From: Mercurialis annua
Taxonomy: Eukaryota; Streptophyta; Magnoliopsida; Malpighiales; Euphorbiaceae
Length of the DNA stretch: 64,000 nucleotides
Assembly: GCF_937616625.2 (NCBI RefSeq)
Contig: NC_065570.1
Coordinates: forward strand, 7,512,001-7,576,000
Direction: 5' to 3'
The stretch's first letter is position 1. Each line of letters begins with the position of its first letter. Below, piece after piece: positions 10,683-22,666 of this stretch. Below the pieces are notes generated by a model. That model did no database searches and was not told the origin of the DNA. It saw nothing but the letters and a program-made list of their open reading frames with translations. The position numbers and the translations under genes are program-made.

Positions 10683-12897
10683 ATGGCCACTGATGCCTCC
10701 CCAAAATATCGGACGTCCGATCTCCACCACTCCGATATCTCCGTTTCCCACGACGGACTTCACTTCTATCAATACATGATAGCCGGTTCTGTAGCCGGCT
10801 CAGTCGAACACATGGCCATGTTCCCCGTCGACACACTCAAAACCCGCATGCAAGTCCTCACAGGCTCATCATACCCGACTCAAACCATCGGAGTCCGTCA
10901 AGCTTTCGGGTCTATATTAAAACTCGAAGGTCCAGCCGTATTCTACCGCGGCGTCGGAGCCATGGGACTGGGAGCTGGACCGGCGCACGCAGTTTACTTC
11001 TCAGTCTACGAGCTTTGCAAGCAGTTTTTATCGCCGAATAACTCGGTTTCTCACGCTGTTTCGGGTGTTTTTGCGACGGTGGCGAGTGATGCAGTGTTTA
11101 CTCCGATGGATATGGTGAAGCAAAGGTTGCAGTTGAAGAGTAGTCCGTATAAGGGCGTTGGTGATTGTGTTAAACGGGTGTTTTTAGAGGAAGGAGCTGC
11201 GTCGTTTTATAGGTCTTATAGGACTACGGTTATTATGAATGCGCCTTTTACGGCGGTTTATTTTGCTACTTATGAGGCCGCTAAAAGGGGTTTGATGGAA
11301 GTTTCGCCGGAGAGTGCTGACGATGAAAGGTTGGTCGTTCATGCTAGTGCCGGTGCTGTTGCCGGTGGTTTAGCTGCTGCTATTACAACTCCACTTGATG
11401 TTGCTAAAACACAGTTGCAATGTCAGGTAATTACCGGAAAGAATCAGTTTAGTTTTACTTGTGTGCTCTAGCTCAATGTTGATGTGTCTTTATAAGTGTG
11501 AAATTTTCACTTATGGTGCCTAGATTTCCTTATCTCTAATTTTGCAGTACCTAAATTTCACCTTAGAATTAAAAATTTAAAATATGTTTTTTAAAAAATT
11601 TATATCTTGTAGATATTTAGGTGACCATTATATTACTTTATTTTAATAGTAGAAATTTATTAACGGAAGGTAAGTAAAATTATAATTTAAATATATTATA
11701 AGTATGAATTAAAATCTAAATATTGCATAGAGGAACGAATAAAATTCAGATATCACAATTAAAATATCTCCCCTTTTAAGTTGGTTTCTACTGTTCTTCT
11801 TTGCATTTCAGTTTGTGGGTTAAATATATAGGTGGTGACTAAACTTATAGTTTGTCTTAGATTAGTTTTTAAACTTTAGTTTACTAGTTTTTTTGGCCAC
11901 GTGCTACGCACGTTAACGATATATATATGACCCGTTATTTAATATTATAATTGTATATTTTTTTAATAATATATTATTATTTAAATTTTATTAGACTTGT
12001 ATTTTTTTATTTGTTTTGTTTAATTATTTTATAAAATTTTAATTTCTTTTATTGGAAATGTTAAAAAGTTAGAATTAAGCAATAGATTTAATGTTGATGT
12101 TATTGTTATTAAAAAAATAATAATATGATTGAAACATATTTATATTATTTTTCATTGTAAATAACTAATAAATATAAAATATCAAAACTTTAACACAAAT
12201 ATTATAATATGATTATTTAATATTAATGAAACTCGTCATATTCTTTTATATATAGTGATATATCTGTGCAATTCCTATTAGAATTAGGAATTTAACATAT
12301 AATAATAGTTGTTGCACAATTCCTTTTAGGATTAGGAATTTATAACATAATGGTAGTTACTTAGGAATGTCATCTTTCTATTTGTTAAGTACAAATATGT
12401 CAAGGGTATTTTTGTCCGTGAATGGAAGTGTTCCCCCCGCGAATACACTTTTATATTTGTTATAGATATAGATATAGATACTTTTTCACACCATATCTTT
12501 AACTTTTATTTTAGATAAAAATATTTTCAATTTTTCCGACAAACTTAAATAGACGTGTCAATCGGCTGAATTATTATATCTTAAAAACATCACCAAATTT
12601 ATATTGCATTCTTGAAGTGCATTCTAGACTCCAGTATAACTATTTGATGAAATGGTGGATGCTTCAATATTAATCTCTCTGTTGTTGGTTGAACAGGGTG
12701 TGTGTGGGTGCCGAAGATTTTCGAGTAGTTCAATCGGAAATGTTGTAAAAACGATAGTGAAGAAGGATGGATACCATGGGCTAATGAGAGGATGGGTTCC
12801 GAGGATGCTCTTCCATGCTCCGGCCGCTGCTATCAGCTGGTCCACTTATGAATCTGCAAAAGCCTTCTTCGAGAAACTTAATTCTAATCAACAATAA
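10683..12897 (+). CDS. MIT: mitoferrin-type mitochondrial iron carrier (MCF family), 314 aa
   Basis: Mitochondrial carrier of the mitoferrin group, which brings iron across the inner mitochondrial membrane. Exon 1 is 10683-11426 and exon 2 is 12697-12897, with a GT-AG intron at a codon boundary (TGTCAG|GTAATT ... GAACAG|GGTGTG). The 314-residue product has three carrier repeats with PxDxxK signatures: PVDTLKTRMQ (~residue 48), PMDMVKQRLQ (~141) and PLDVAKTQLQ (~237). Mitoferrin-type stretches are also present: MGLGAGPAHAVYFS, TTVIMNAPFTAVYFATYEA and, after the intron, GVCGCRRF and PRMLFHAPAAAISWSTYE. The length fits the plant family. A reading that ignores the intron would end at 11471 and lose the last transmembrane helix. 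Its 1,270-bp intron holds a Helitron. Confidence 0.95.
11884..12478 (-). mobile_element. small non-autonomous Helitron in the mitoferrin intron
   Basis: Read on the minus strand, the 3' end has the hairpin ACGTGCGTAGCACGT (about 11896-11912) followed by GGCCAAAAAAA and CTAG, then T: the Helitron signature of a hairpin just before CTRR, inserted between A and T. The 5' end lies in the TCTATATCTATATC run, where several A|TC positions (12466-12478) could be the exact terminus. Just inside is AAAAGTGTATTCGCGGGG, as in many plant Helitron 5' ends. Two imperfect direct repeats of ATTCCT...AGGAATTTA sit around 12270-12345. No target duplication, as expected. Confidence 0.72.
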
Positions 12898-13450
12898 CTC
12901 ATCTATCAATTGCATATATCTGAAAACACTTCATGAACTCTATTCATGGATGATGTGGTGAAATTTATTTAAGAATTAAGCCAAAAAGAATAAAGCATTG
13001 TATAAAAGGACAATTATCTGATCTACGCACTTGGAGTCTTGGATAGCTGTATGTATCAATAATTATACAAGATTAGCTAATTGTTTTTGCTTCTTGAGTC
13101 GCTAAATTTGTTTTTCAACTTTACTAATATCATTATATGCATATAATGCATAAATTCACCATTAATGAAAATAATGGTTTACATGGAGTGAGTGTACATA
13201 CAACTTCAAAAGTATTTCTAAATAAATTCTAGATATAATATATTAAAATGTGAAAGAAACCAAGTATTTGATCTCTGAGTGATGAAGACCAGTACAGCAA
13301 TTGGGGAAACACATTATATTGCAGCCACATACATATAAAATTCAACTAAGCTCATCGTCATACAACGAATAAGGCAATCAAAACAGTTCAGAAGCAAAGA
13401 AACGAGTTATTCACAGCAAATAATATACCTATGAAGCACTTTTGATCACT
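12898..13450. other. convergent 3' spacer between mitoferrin and the DUF538 gene
   Basis: AT-rich sequence between two convergent stop codons. It should hold both 3' UTRs; AATAAAGC at 12988 could be the mitoferrin poly(A) signal. No further gene seen. Confidence 0.5.
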
Positions 13451-15500
13451 TCAGAACTTCTCTATACTCACTCCATCTCTGAGGACCTCGTAAGCCTCTC
13501 TTTTTCTAGTCTTCTTCATCCCAGCTGTGAAATGAAGCTTTGGTCCATCGGAAGTGATACAAGTCAGTTTAACCCAAATCATAACCTTTGTCTTCATTCC
13601 CTCTATATCAGCTAGTTTCCCTTTCTCCAAATACGCATTTATGGTGGTCAAAAAACGTAGAACAGATGAATCCTTATATCCAACTTCACAAATTTCGGGA
13701 ACAAAGACAGTAAGCTTTCCTGTATCTGGATTAAATTCATAATTGGTAGCATCTCGGGGAAAGATCCCTATAGGCAAGTCGTACTCCTTGAGCAGTTCTG
13801 GCAATGGCTTTTGCATTTTCCCTGCCCAAAAATTGTTATTTTGTTCATTAAATGCTAAAGCTGGTGAATCCACATTACTTCCTAAAGCAGAAATCAGCGA
13901 CCCATTACATCAATCGGACCAACATTTTCAAGGGCACCATATATGCATGTCATGAAAATACGGGAGATGAAAACCTAAAATCATAACTCTATGGATGCAT
14001 AGACTAAAATCAAATCTTATCTCAATAAACTCAGAAGGATTTTTCTCAACTGATTTACCGGACATCTTCCAAACTAAGGTTTTTATTGGCAATTGAAACT
14101 ATTCCTTTCTGGAACAATGAAACATTTTTTCCAACCAAAAAATTAAATGATATTGTATCCCGGATGTTTTTCTACAGACTATGATTTCAAATTGAGGATA
14201 GGGACAAATCAACGAGGAAGCAACTGAACAGCATGAGATAAGACCAACAAGCTGCAGTATTTACTATTTAGTCTAATTTCTGAAGTACAATATATGTCAG
14301 GTAAATTTGAGCTTATTTTAAAGGCTCTATAGATGATATTAACAGAAAAGTCGCAAAGGTGGTCACTTCAAAGAGCAGGTAACAAAGCATATTCATACAT
14401 CTTAGGATTATCATTAAAATTTGGAAGGTATATATTCTGTGAACGCAGATATAGTATAATAAACAAATTAAGCATCGTACTTTGAATTGCACATTGAAAA
14501 TGATAATAACTTAGTTTAGACCTGGTAATTACCACAGTAAACAAAGCTTGAGGAGAAGAGAAGAAATCGCAAAAAGAAGAAAGCAAATGAATGAATCAAC
14601 CAACCTTTCATTTTGTTGACAATCCATTTGGCTCCTCCTTCGATACTGCTTGACAGTGACTGATAACAGGAGAAAAAAGATAGACATGAAAAATACATCA
14701 ATTATTAATACAGACACGAAAGAGCTTGCAAGTTTAAGCTATGATACATAACCAAGACAAATATATTTTGTCTTTCCGATTAGAAGTTGGAAAATGCTTC
14801 TACGCCCCACTTTTGAATTACACATTTTTATTAACATTGTAGAATGATTTCAAAGAGTAACATTACACATTCTATCAAAAAAAAAAGTAACATTACACAT
14901 GACAGCAGTATTTTTCAAAACTAATTATACATTCTCATCAAATTCCATCCCAACCAGTTACTTAATCTGAAATTATTGTCATACATGCTATCGATCACCA
15001 CAACTACGGCCATAGAAAGTAATAACGATAATATCAATATTTTACTAAATTAATAGATTCTACTTCTTCCAATGTTTTAACACCATCATTAAAGTCTAAA
15101 GCTAAAAGCAGAACATTTCTTTCAACAAAAATGTAAAACACACGTAAATCATTTATTATCACCAAAATCTTAAAATATGATCTTTTATTCGTAATCATAT
15201 AGCAACTAAATGAAATACACAGCACACACACCTTCAATTCAAATTTTTTCTAACAGGCATTCAAAATGTTCACAAAAAACCCTAATTTTGTTAATTCCTG
15301 ATAGATATTATATATTCACAAAAGGAATTGAAACGAACCAGATCAAATTATAAATCGAACAATAAACAAAATTAACTATCCAGAAAAGGAATTGAAATGA
15401 AATTGAAAATTACGTTGATATCGTCGCCGACGGAATTGAATTCTTTGTTAGCCTTCTGGCCTAACCAATAAGATCCAACCTTGTTCAATATCTGATCCAT
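13451..15500 (-). CDS. DUF538 family protein, 3 exons, 170 aa
   Basis: Exons on the minus strand are 15500-15414, 14659-14605 and 13821-13451, all GT-AG and in frame, giving 170 residues. The protein begins MDQILNKVGSYWLGQKANKE, continues SLSSSIEGGAKWIVNKMKGK, and then has the conserved DUF538 body: LPELLKEYDLPIGIFPRDAT, NYEFNPDTGKLTVFVPEICE, VGYKDSSVLRF, and near the C-terminus KLHFTAGMKKTRKREAYEV. The Y-D-LP-G-[IL]-FP motif and the cluster of short beta-strand segments are diagnostic of the family, whose function is not settled. There is no signal peptide, unlike some secreted DUF538 members, so this is the shorter intracellular type. A reading that starts inside exon 3 would miss the first two exons. 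It is convergent with the mitoferrin gene. Confidence 0.92.
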
Positions 15501-15889
15501 TTTTACAAAATTATTTTCTTCGTCTTCTCAAATTCTTAGAGGAATTAGCCAAACGAATGATTTTACAATTTTCTTTCTGTTCTTCTGTAATTCAGGAATT
15601 GACCGACTCTCTCTGGAGACGAATTCCTTCAAGAGAGGCAGAAATGTCCTCTTACCGTATCCAATCCATTTCAATTTTTTTACGAGTCAAAAGCTCAATT
15701 TAGCCCATATATTTGTATAGATACTTCACTTAAACTCTTAAATTTAATTTCATATATATACATAGATATTTTTGTTTTTTAGTGATTGTGAAGAGTTATT
15801 TAAATAAGTTTATTTCACCCCTTCAGCTTGTACAAAAGATCAAAAGAATTTAAGTTGATGATTTTGAATCAACAAATTTATAATTTGGT

Positions 15890-16070
15890 AAAATTGGGTG
15901 GTAAGCATAAACCGAACCAGACCAACAAACCGAGCCAAACGAACCAATATTTGTTGTTTGGTTCGATTGTTTGGTGAAATTGATGCAGTTAGGTTGAAAA
16001 ATAGGGAAAGTTAGGAGTTCAGTTAATGATTTAGTTTAAGATATTGAATAACCGAACCAACCGAAAAATC
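15890..16070. repeat. degenerate AACCGAACC-type repeat
   Basis: AACCGAACCAG, GGTTCGATTG and a final AACCGAACCAACCG resemble the interior of the hAT-like CGGTTCGG elements, but I find no clean termini or target duplication. Probably a decayed copy. Confidence 0.4.
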
Positions 16071-16129
16071 AAATCCATATGCGATGTCCTTTTGTATATA
16101 TTTTACCTATCCTACGCGACGTCTTTCCC

Positions 16130-16380
16130 CCCTAGTATTTATATCCTTCTTAAAAACCCTAAATTTAAAACTCATTTTGTCCTCTCTCTCTCTCTAAATC
16201 AACAGCCGGTCTCATTCCTCATATATCTCAACTCGTTCGTGAAAATCCCTAGATTTTACCTCTCACTCTCTCACTCGGCCTCTCACTCAGCCTCTCACGA
16301 AGTCTTAAACCTAACAAATCTTAGTTTTTGTTTAGTCATAATCAATTTTTCTCAATTTATTTGCGCTTTGATTCGATGAA
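16130..16380 (+). promoter_or_regulatory. possible promoter and leader region
   Basis: A TATTTATATCC motif near 16136 is followed by CT-rich sequence with CTCTCTCTCTC and CTCTCACTC runs, a composition common in plant 5' leaders. A short ORF (17852-17995) lies downstream past a long AT-rich stretch. Whether they form one transcription unit is uncertain. Confidence 0.35.
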
Positions 16381-16996
16381 AATCCATGATTTTAAGCTTT
16401 ATTTTTTATGGAAATATATATTTATTTCATTAATCTCTCAATCTCTTACTGAGTTCTTGTTACTGATATGAGTTATTTTCTTTATCTTCTGTATTTTAGA
16501 GGTTTCAATTCATGGTTTATATTTTAACGATTGTTTTGTTCCCTGTTTGATATTGTATATTTCTTTCTTTCATGTTCAAAACTGGGATTTCTGAATACAA
16601 TACAGGTAATAGTTTGTTCTTTTTCTCTTTGATTGTTCTTTTATTATCTGTTTTTTGGGTGTATATTCCGTTTCTTCACCTGGTATTGTGTATTTTTTTC
16701 TTCCATATTCAAAAATGGGGATTTGCGGAAACCCCTTACTTTACAAGTAATTTTTTATATTTTTATTCTTTTGTTTGTTCGTAATTTTTTTAGTTTTCAT
16801 GTTTGTTTATATGATGATTTTTCCTTTCTCTTTTGTATGGGTTTATCTGAAAAGATTCACTCACTGAGTGAATCATTAGTGGTAGTGGTGGAAGCCCTTT
16901 GATTTCTTGGCCCTGTTATGACTTTGATCTCATCTTATAGCAGTCTGCTTACCTCCAGTTAGTTGGTTGTTTGCATCTATTTTTTGGGTATGAGGT

Positions 16997-17704
16997 TATC
17001 TCCAACCCACTCTAGAATTAAAATTTTATTTTTTAGAAATAGAGTAAGTTTTTCTCTAACCACAAACTCTATCTCTAACTCTAAATAAGTTTGTTTCCAA
17101 CCACAAACTCTATCTCTAACTCTAAAAGAATATTTTAAAAACTACACTATTTTGTTATTTTAACTTAACTCAAATTGAAACTATTTTTACATTTTCATCC
17201 TAAAAACAAAAACACATAATTTTTATCAATAGTAAAATAATAAAATTTAAATAAATATTTTTACTATATAATAATATATTTTATTAAATAAAATTGAATA
17301 AAAATTAATATTTTTAATATGTAAATTAAAAATTATATTTGAATAAACACACATACTAAATATTACACAAAAATAAAAAAGATGCAATAATAATAAAAAA
17401 TTATTCAAAAATAATATATGCAATTTTTTATTATTTAATTTTATTAGTAGTCATATAAAAAATATTATAATAAAGATATGAAATTATAATATTTGAATAT
17501 ACTATTTTATATTAGGATTTAATTGTATAAATTAAAGTTAATGGATTAAATAAGTAATTTGTAAAATCGAAAAAGTACAAACGAACCCTTATAGAGTAGT
17601 AAAACTCTACAGGTACAGTTAATTATTTAAAATTTTAAAAAAAGTGAGTTTGATTAACTTTTAATGATGGGACCTAACTCATTTTTAGAGTTGGGTTGGA
17701 GATA
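16997..17704. mobile_element. MITE-like element with TATCTCCAACCCA ends (708 bp)
   Basis: The left end TATCTCCAACCCACTCTA and the complement of the right end TATCTCCAACCCAACTCTA are inverted repeats. A direct repeat (ACCACAAACTCTATCTCTAA at about 17059 and 17100) follows the left end. The interior is extremely AT-rich. I could not find a convincing target duplication, so the superfamily is open. Confidence 0.6.
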
Positions 17705-17851
17705 TTTTGATATTTAGATCGTATTACTTGTTGTCTTGATGATGTTATAATTGTTATTTTGTGATTGATTATGATTGGTATTTGCTCTTTGGTGTTGGTG
17801 GATTGGTTGGAAGCTTTATTGATTTATATACTCTTTCATTTGCTCACGTAA

Positions 17852-17995
17852 ATGTCGGACTCTAAACAACAAGAAGTTGCTACTATTGGTGGTGATAGGG
17901 TCGATGGCTCACCTCCTGAGTTACCCCCATTATCTCAGCAACAACAACATATTGTTGTTGCTGAGGGCTCATCTCAGCCCTCTCAGCAGCAGTAG
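17852..17995 (+). CDS. short ORF, 47 aa, unknown; possibly a broken gene
   Basis: The ATG at 17852 opens 47 codons ending in TAG at 17993. The peptide starts MSDSKQQEVATIGGDRVDGS and is rich in Gln, Ser and Pro (ELPPLSQQQQ, SSQPSQQQ). Codon use looks less AT-driven than the surroundings. It lies about 1.5 kb after a CT-rich leader-like region, as if that were a 5' UTR followed by a UTR intron now carrying a MITE. The ORF ends abruptly in a CAG run with no continuing domain, so it may be the N-terminal remnant of a larger gene. I do not recognise the family. Confidence 0.3.
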   Translation: MSDSKQQEVATIGGDRVDGSPPELPPLSQQQQHIVVAEGSSQPSQQQ

Positions 17996-18640
17996 GATCT
18001 TCTATTTTTATTCGTTTTCCATTTTGTTTATGTAGATTCTTGACTCATTTAAGACCTTTTAGCATTTATTCAAGTTTCAGCTCACGTTCTTGGAGATTTA
18101 AAGGTTTTCTATCTTCTTTCGAAGTATATTAGCAGTGAAACCGTGGTTAATAGAAATTACGAGGTGCGATTGGTGTCAGAGAATTCTTAACACTTGAATT
18201 CATTCTGTTTTTAGGCACCTGTCAAATTTGTATTTTTAGATTTTTATTGCTGTTTCATTTTTTGTCATAAACTGATTATAGATTTCAGTTGTTTTCATTT
18301 TTGTAGTTTTGATCTACGATTTATTTGAATGTTCAGATATATTCGGTTAATTCTGTTAACATATCTACTGTTTGAAAAAATGATGATTATAAGAAAATAG
18401 CTGTTTTTTTAATACAATTAGAAAATGAAATAGCAAAAATTATCTGAAGCACATAGATGATTAACCTTTTCTAAAAAAATGAACCAATTAAACATGATTA
18501 TTAATTATTTTTTTGACTGAGACGGATCTACTTACTTATTAGTGAAGGTTAACAGGAATTAATTTAGATATAGTATTTATTTTTAACTCAACCCACTGTA
18601 GTCCGAATTCAATGCAGGACCTCTGAATTATTAGGTAGTT

Positions 18641-18827
18641 TTTTTTTTGGTAAGTCCATTCGGTTTCCAAGGCTTCGCCTTGACTAATTCGGATCCGATT
18701 CGCGTCGCGCACCTGGCATGGTGGGTGAGTCTGTCAGTGGGAATTTTTTGCATTCACAAGGACTCGAACCCGAGACATTGCTTAAGCGATACCAAGCCGC
18801 TTACCACTTGGACCAACTCCCATCGAT
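18641..18827 (-). mobile_element. tRNA-derived SINE (Au-like)
   Basis: On the minus strand the element starts at the right with ATGGGAGTTGGTCCAAGTGG (A-box-like GGTCCAAGTGG), followed by the B box GGTTCGAGTCC at about 18764-18774. It runs to a poly(A) tail, seen as T9-10 on the + strand at 18639-18648. A perfect 15-bp duplication AATTATTAGGTAGTT flanks it (18626-18640 and 18828-18842). The start and Pol III boxes resemble the Au SINE of flowering plants as I recall it. The intact duplication points to a fairly recent insertion. Confidence 0.85.
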
Positions 18828-19369
18828 AATTATTAGGTAGTTAATATTGCATTATGTTGTCTTCATAATCAAAATTGAATTTATAAACAGATAAGTTGAA
18901 ATTGTTGAATACATATCTTAGGTATTTATATAAAAAAAAAGTGGGTTAAGTGCAGACGTTTTAAATGTCAAGTGGAAGGAGAAGCCAGACGGTGATATTA
19001 TTAATAATATTAGAGGATAATTGAGATATAAAAAAAATTGAACAGCATTAATAGAGGATAATTGAGATATAAAAAAAAATTGAACAGCTCTAATGCTGGA
19101 GTAGTACTAGTTTACTTTTTGGAACAGAAACTTGTAAATAAATTTAGAACTTCAAATGTCGGTCCAAATCATACTTATTGCAATTTCCATTTTGTCAACT
19201 TCAACACAACAATTAGCTATTTAAAAAAAAAAAATTAAAAACTGATTGATCAACTACTTATAAATTTTGATATTTAAAAAACATATCCCATTTTTTTTAT
19301 AAAAACTACTTATGTTCTAAATTTATAAGAACTATTTCAAATTTTTTATTTCAAATTATAGACATTAAT

Positions 19370-19485
19370 TTTTTTTTAGTTTTTTTTATAATTGGAGAGG
19401 GAGAGCATTTGTGGGAGGAATCGAACCCACATCCTAGCAATTTGCTGTTTATCACTTATAACATTTGAGTTAAAACTCAATGTCA
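19370..19485 (-). mobile_element. second tRNA-derived SINE, diverged
   Basis: On the minus strand there is GAGTTTTAACTCAAATG (A-box region) and GTGGGTTCGATTCCTCCC (B box GGTTCGATTCC), then CTCTCCCTCTCC and an A-rich tail, the arrangement of a plant SINE. The flanks ATAGACATTA and ATAGACTCTTA may be a decayed target duplication. It is a different family from the one at 18641. Confidence 0.55.
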
Positions 19486-19489
19486 AATA

Positions 19490-22320
19490 GACTCTTATTT
19501 ATTATAGGGAATATATCGGAAAAATAACAAAAATCACAAAAAGATAAAAATTATTACTACATTAAATGAGGATAAACATGGTATTTTTTCATGTATTAAC
19601 TCATTTTATCTTGAGAATTTAAATTCCTCAATATCTGTGTTTGTCATGAACTGCTTATCAACTCCGTAAATACATGCTGTGCTAAAATATGAGCTACCAT
19701 ACAAGTTTTTCTATTTTCATGAAGAAAATTTGACACGTATTGCTCGATTTAAAACAGTTTTGTTCTATCTGACTAATGTTATTACAATTCAAACAAATAT
19801 TGTTGAAGGCATCTATAACCTTTAAATCAAAGGGAATTAGATTGTCTTCCATTGTCATGATAATACCATCTCTGATCACACAACTGCTACAGTTAGCAGC
19901 TCTACCTTCATTATATCAGTCTCTAACCGCCGTTTTTGTATTATGTCTATTCTCATTAAGATTATCCATCAATATTCATGCAAAACACACATATACTTGG
20001 TGGAATTATCGTAAAATGATGATTTTAATTATTACAGAGATCGAACTTTCATGAAAAGCAAACTTCAACATCTCCATCTCTGAAAATAGAAAATAAATTA
20101 TTCTTAATTAGATTAGATTAGATCTATTCTAATTAAGACACTAGGTTAGAAAAAAAATCTAAATCTAGACCAAAATTAGTCAAGAGATAAATTTTATTCA
20201 AATTAAAAGCAAAAAAACCTTTAAACAGATTTAAATATTTGGATCTATGGAGATGGGGAGGTGATTTTTGGCTATTCTAAGAAGCTTGCTAGGGTGTTGA
20301 GAGAGTTTCTTTCAAAAGAGCGGCTGGGATTTTAGTTGGCTATAGTTATTGAACTAGACGTTTTTCCTTACAACATCTTCATTGCAAGTGCTCTACTTTG
20401 TGTTATTTTTAGCACAAAATATAGTAAAATGCTATTTTTAACATAAATTTTAAATTTGAGCTCCAGTGCATATTTCTATATTAAGTGACAAATTAATAAT
20501 TTTATACTGATTTTTATTTTTATGCAAAAAACGTAAAATATTTATGAGAAATTTTAAATTTTACTTATTTAGTCCCTTTTCAAAGTTTATTATTTAATAG
20601 GTCTATACATCAATTATTTTCTATTTAATGGGTCTTTTAATGGACGAACAGTGTAAGCGTATTGGTTAGTCGCGATTAAATGATTAACAATTTCCACATA
20701 AATATTACACAAGATGCCTATACTTTTAATTTTGTTTGTTTATCTGGTCTCTTCTTCAAGTTTTTCTATTCAATAGGCCTTAGTATTTTTTGTATGTTTG
20801 GTCCCTCCTTCAAATTTAATTATGTTATTTACTTTATCAGCATGTCGAGTTAGATGGAAATTTAAATTCAGGCTCATGTACGTTTTACGGAAAATGTAAT
20901 GCATATTCTTTTCCGTTTGAATGTTTGATTCGTTCAAACGGAATGCAGACGGCTAATCACAAATCACAATCCATGCACGAGAAACTTGATGAAAAAAGTG
21001 TGGAAATGGAAATCTGCAGGAAGGGACCCAAATTAAAAAAATGGGACCCTAAGCAGAGACCACTAGCCACAAATAGCAGCCTGTGAAGATCATGTTCTAA
21101 AAAGATTACAGCAAATGGCTCCTACAACTTGCACACAACACACAAGATCAAAATGCATACTATTAATTAAAGAATCACAAGAAAAGCAATACTAAATTAA
21201 AGAATCTCTCTCGTAAATCTATTTCTTTTTATTTGTCTGGATATTGAACATCAAATTTGAATAGTAAACTAAGCAACTTGGTGTTTCTTTTTATTTATAT
21301 AATTAGGATTGCCTGCAGGGTCAGTTTTTAATGCTTATCTTATCCTTCTGCTTACGCCTCTCCTTCAACTTGTTCATCCCAACCACCTTTTTCCTTCTTT
21401 TTCACAACATTTCACATTGTTTTTCGTTGTTACAACTCATCGTATCAAATACAGATTAATTATCGGGTTATCATTCCGAGCGAGGAAAGAAAATGACTCG
21501 AAAACCCTTATCATATGTTACCAGATTAAGAAATATTCTTCTTGTTTATATTCTTTTGAACCATTATTGAAACCTAATGATATACCAAGATAGGAACTAT
21601 GAGATAATTTAGTGATCTTATGTTAATAACAAATTAAAGTGTATATTAGATATAGAATGTTATTAAGAATTTACTTTTTCGAGTTTAACAATTAATGTAA
21701 ATGAAAATATATAAAGTGGACCACTTGCTATTTGAAAGTACATGCATGAAATGAAATATTTCAAACATTAATTCATCCCTCCATTTTAGCTTCATGGACG
21801 ACTTTCTTCATCTTACTATCTTAGTCTATGTTGTTGAACAAATTGATGGAAAAATGAACCACTTGATCAAAAGTTTGATTCACAAAACATAATAATGAGT
21901 ATCTAATGCTAGAACCTACATCCTCATATATATGTATATAATTTTTATTATATAATTCTAACCTAATATATGCAAAGTTCAAGTATATATAGACATATAT
22001 GCACTAAATTTTCTTTTTATTTATTTAATCTTTCATCAAATTTATGATTCAATTTCAATCCAAGAAATCATCCAATCTTTTTATTTAATATGGTACTAGT
22101 TAGTCTAGTAAATTGATTTGTTTATAAATGAAGAAATTGACGCCTATAAAAAAAACAAGGGAAATTAACATATCAAATAATGAAAATAAATATTCAATAA
22201 AAAAATGAAAATACATTTTTCTAACATTAAGGAGTAGGGATGCTTATATGTCACGATCTTAACAGAAAATTGTCCAAAGTTTTATACCATTTAATTGAGG
22301 AATTGATAAACTCATGCAAA
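19490..22320. other. intergenic, no gene recognised
   Basis: AT-rich. At 20370-20520 there are phrases (GTTATTTTTAGCACAAAATA, AAAATGCTATTTTTA) that match the MITE at 30393-30741, so a fragment of that family is present. The open frame 21309-21593 shows no recognisable domain. Confidence 0.45.
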
Positions 22321-22349
22321 ATATAAGCAATGATTTTAAATTCATATCA

Positions 22350-22510
22350 AACCGGTCGGTCCAGTCAATCAACTGCAAGACTGATTTGGTATGCGTGGCC
22401 GCATATTGAAACTGTGAGTTTACAGTTCGGAATTAATGGTTCACGGTACGTAATTGATGGTTCACAGTTCCACAAAATATAACCGACCAATCATGGAGCC
22501 AGTTTAGGCC
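22350..22510. repeat. left part of a degenerate CCGGT-type repeat
   Basis: AACCGGTCGGTCCAGTC and two GATGGTTCAC-type phrases occur here, and related AACCGGTCTGG / GAACCGATTGAC phrases occur at 23550-23980, as if one older element had been split by the MULE-type insertion at 22667-23297. Ends not resolved. Confidence 0.35.
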
Positions 22511-22666
22511 GATTTCAAAAATAAAATAAAACAATTATTTATGAACTTAAATTTAAACTCTTAAAATCATATTAAAATTGAAATTACACTTTAATATAAA
22601 TAAATAATTATATTTAAAATTGAAAAATATAATATAATTTACCCTACACTTTAGCAATTAATTTTA

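Noticed and set aside
18647..18829. 60-codon frame
   Set aside because: It lies entirely within the SINE.
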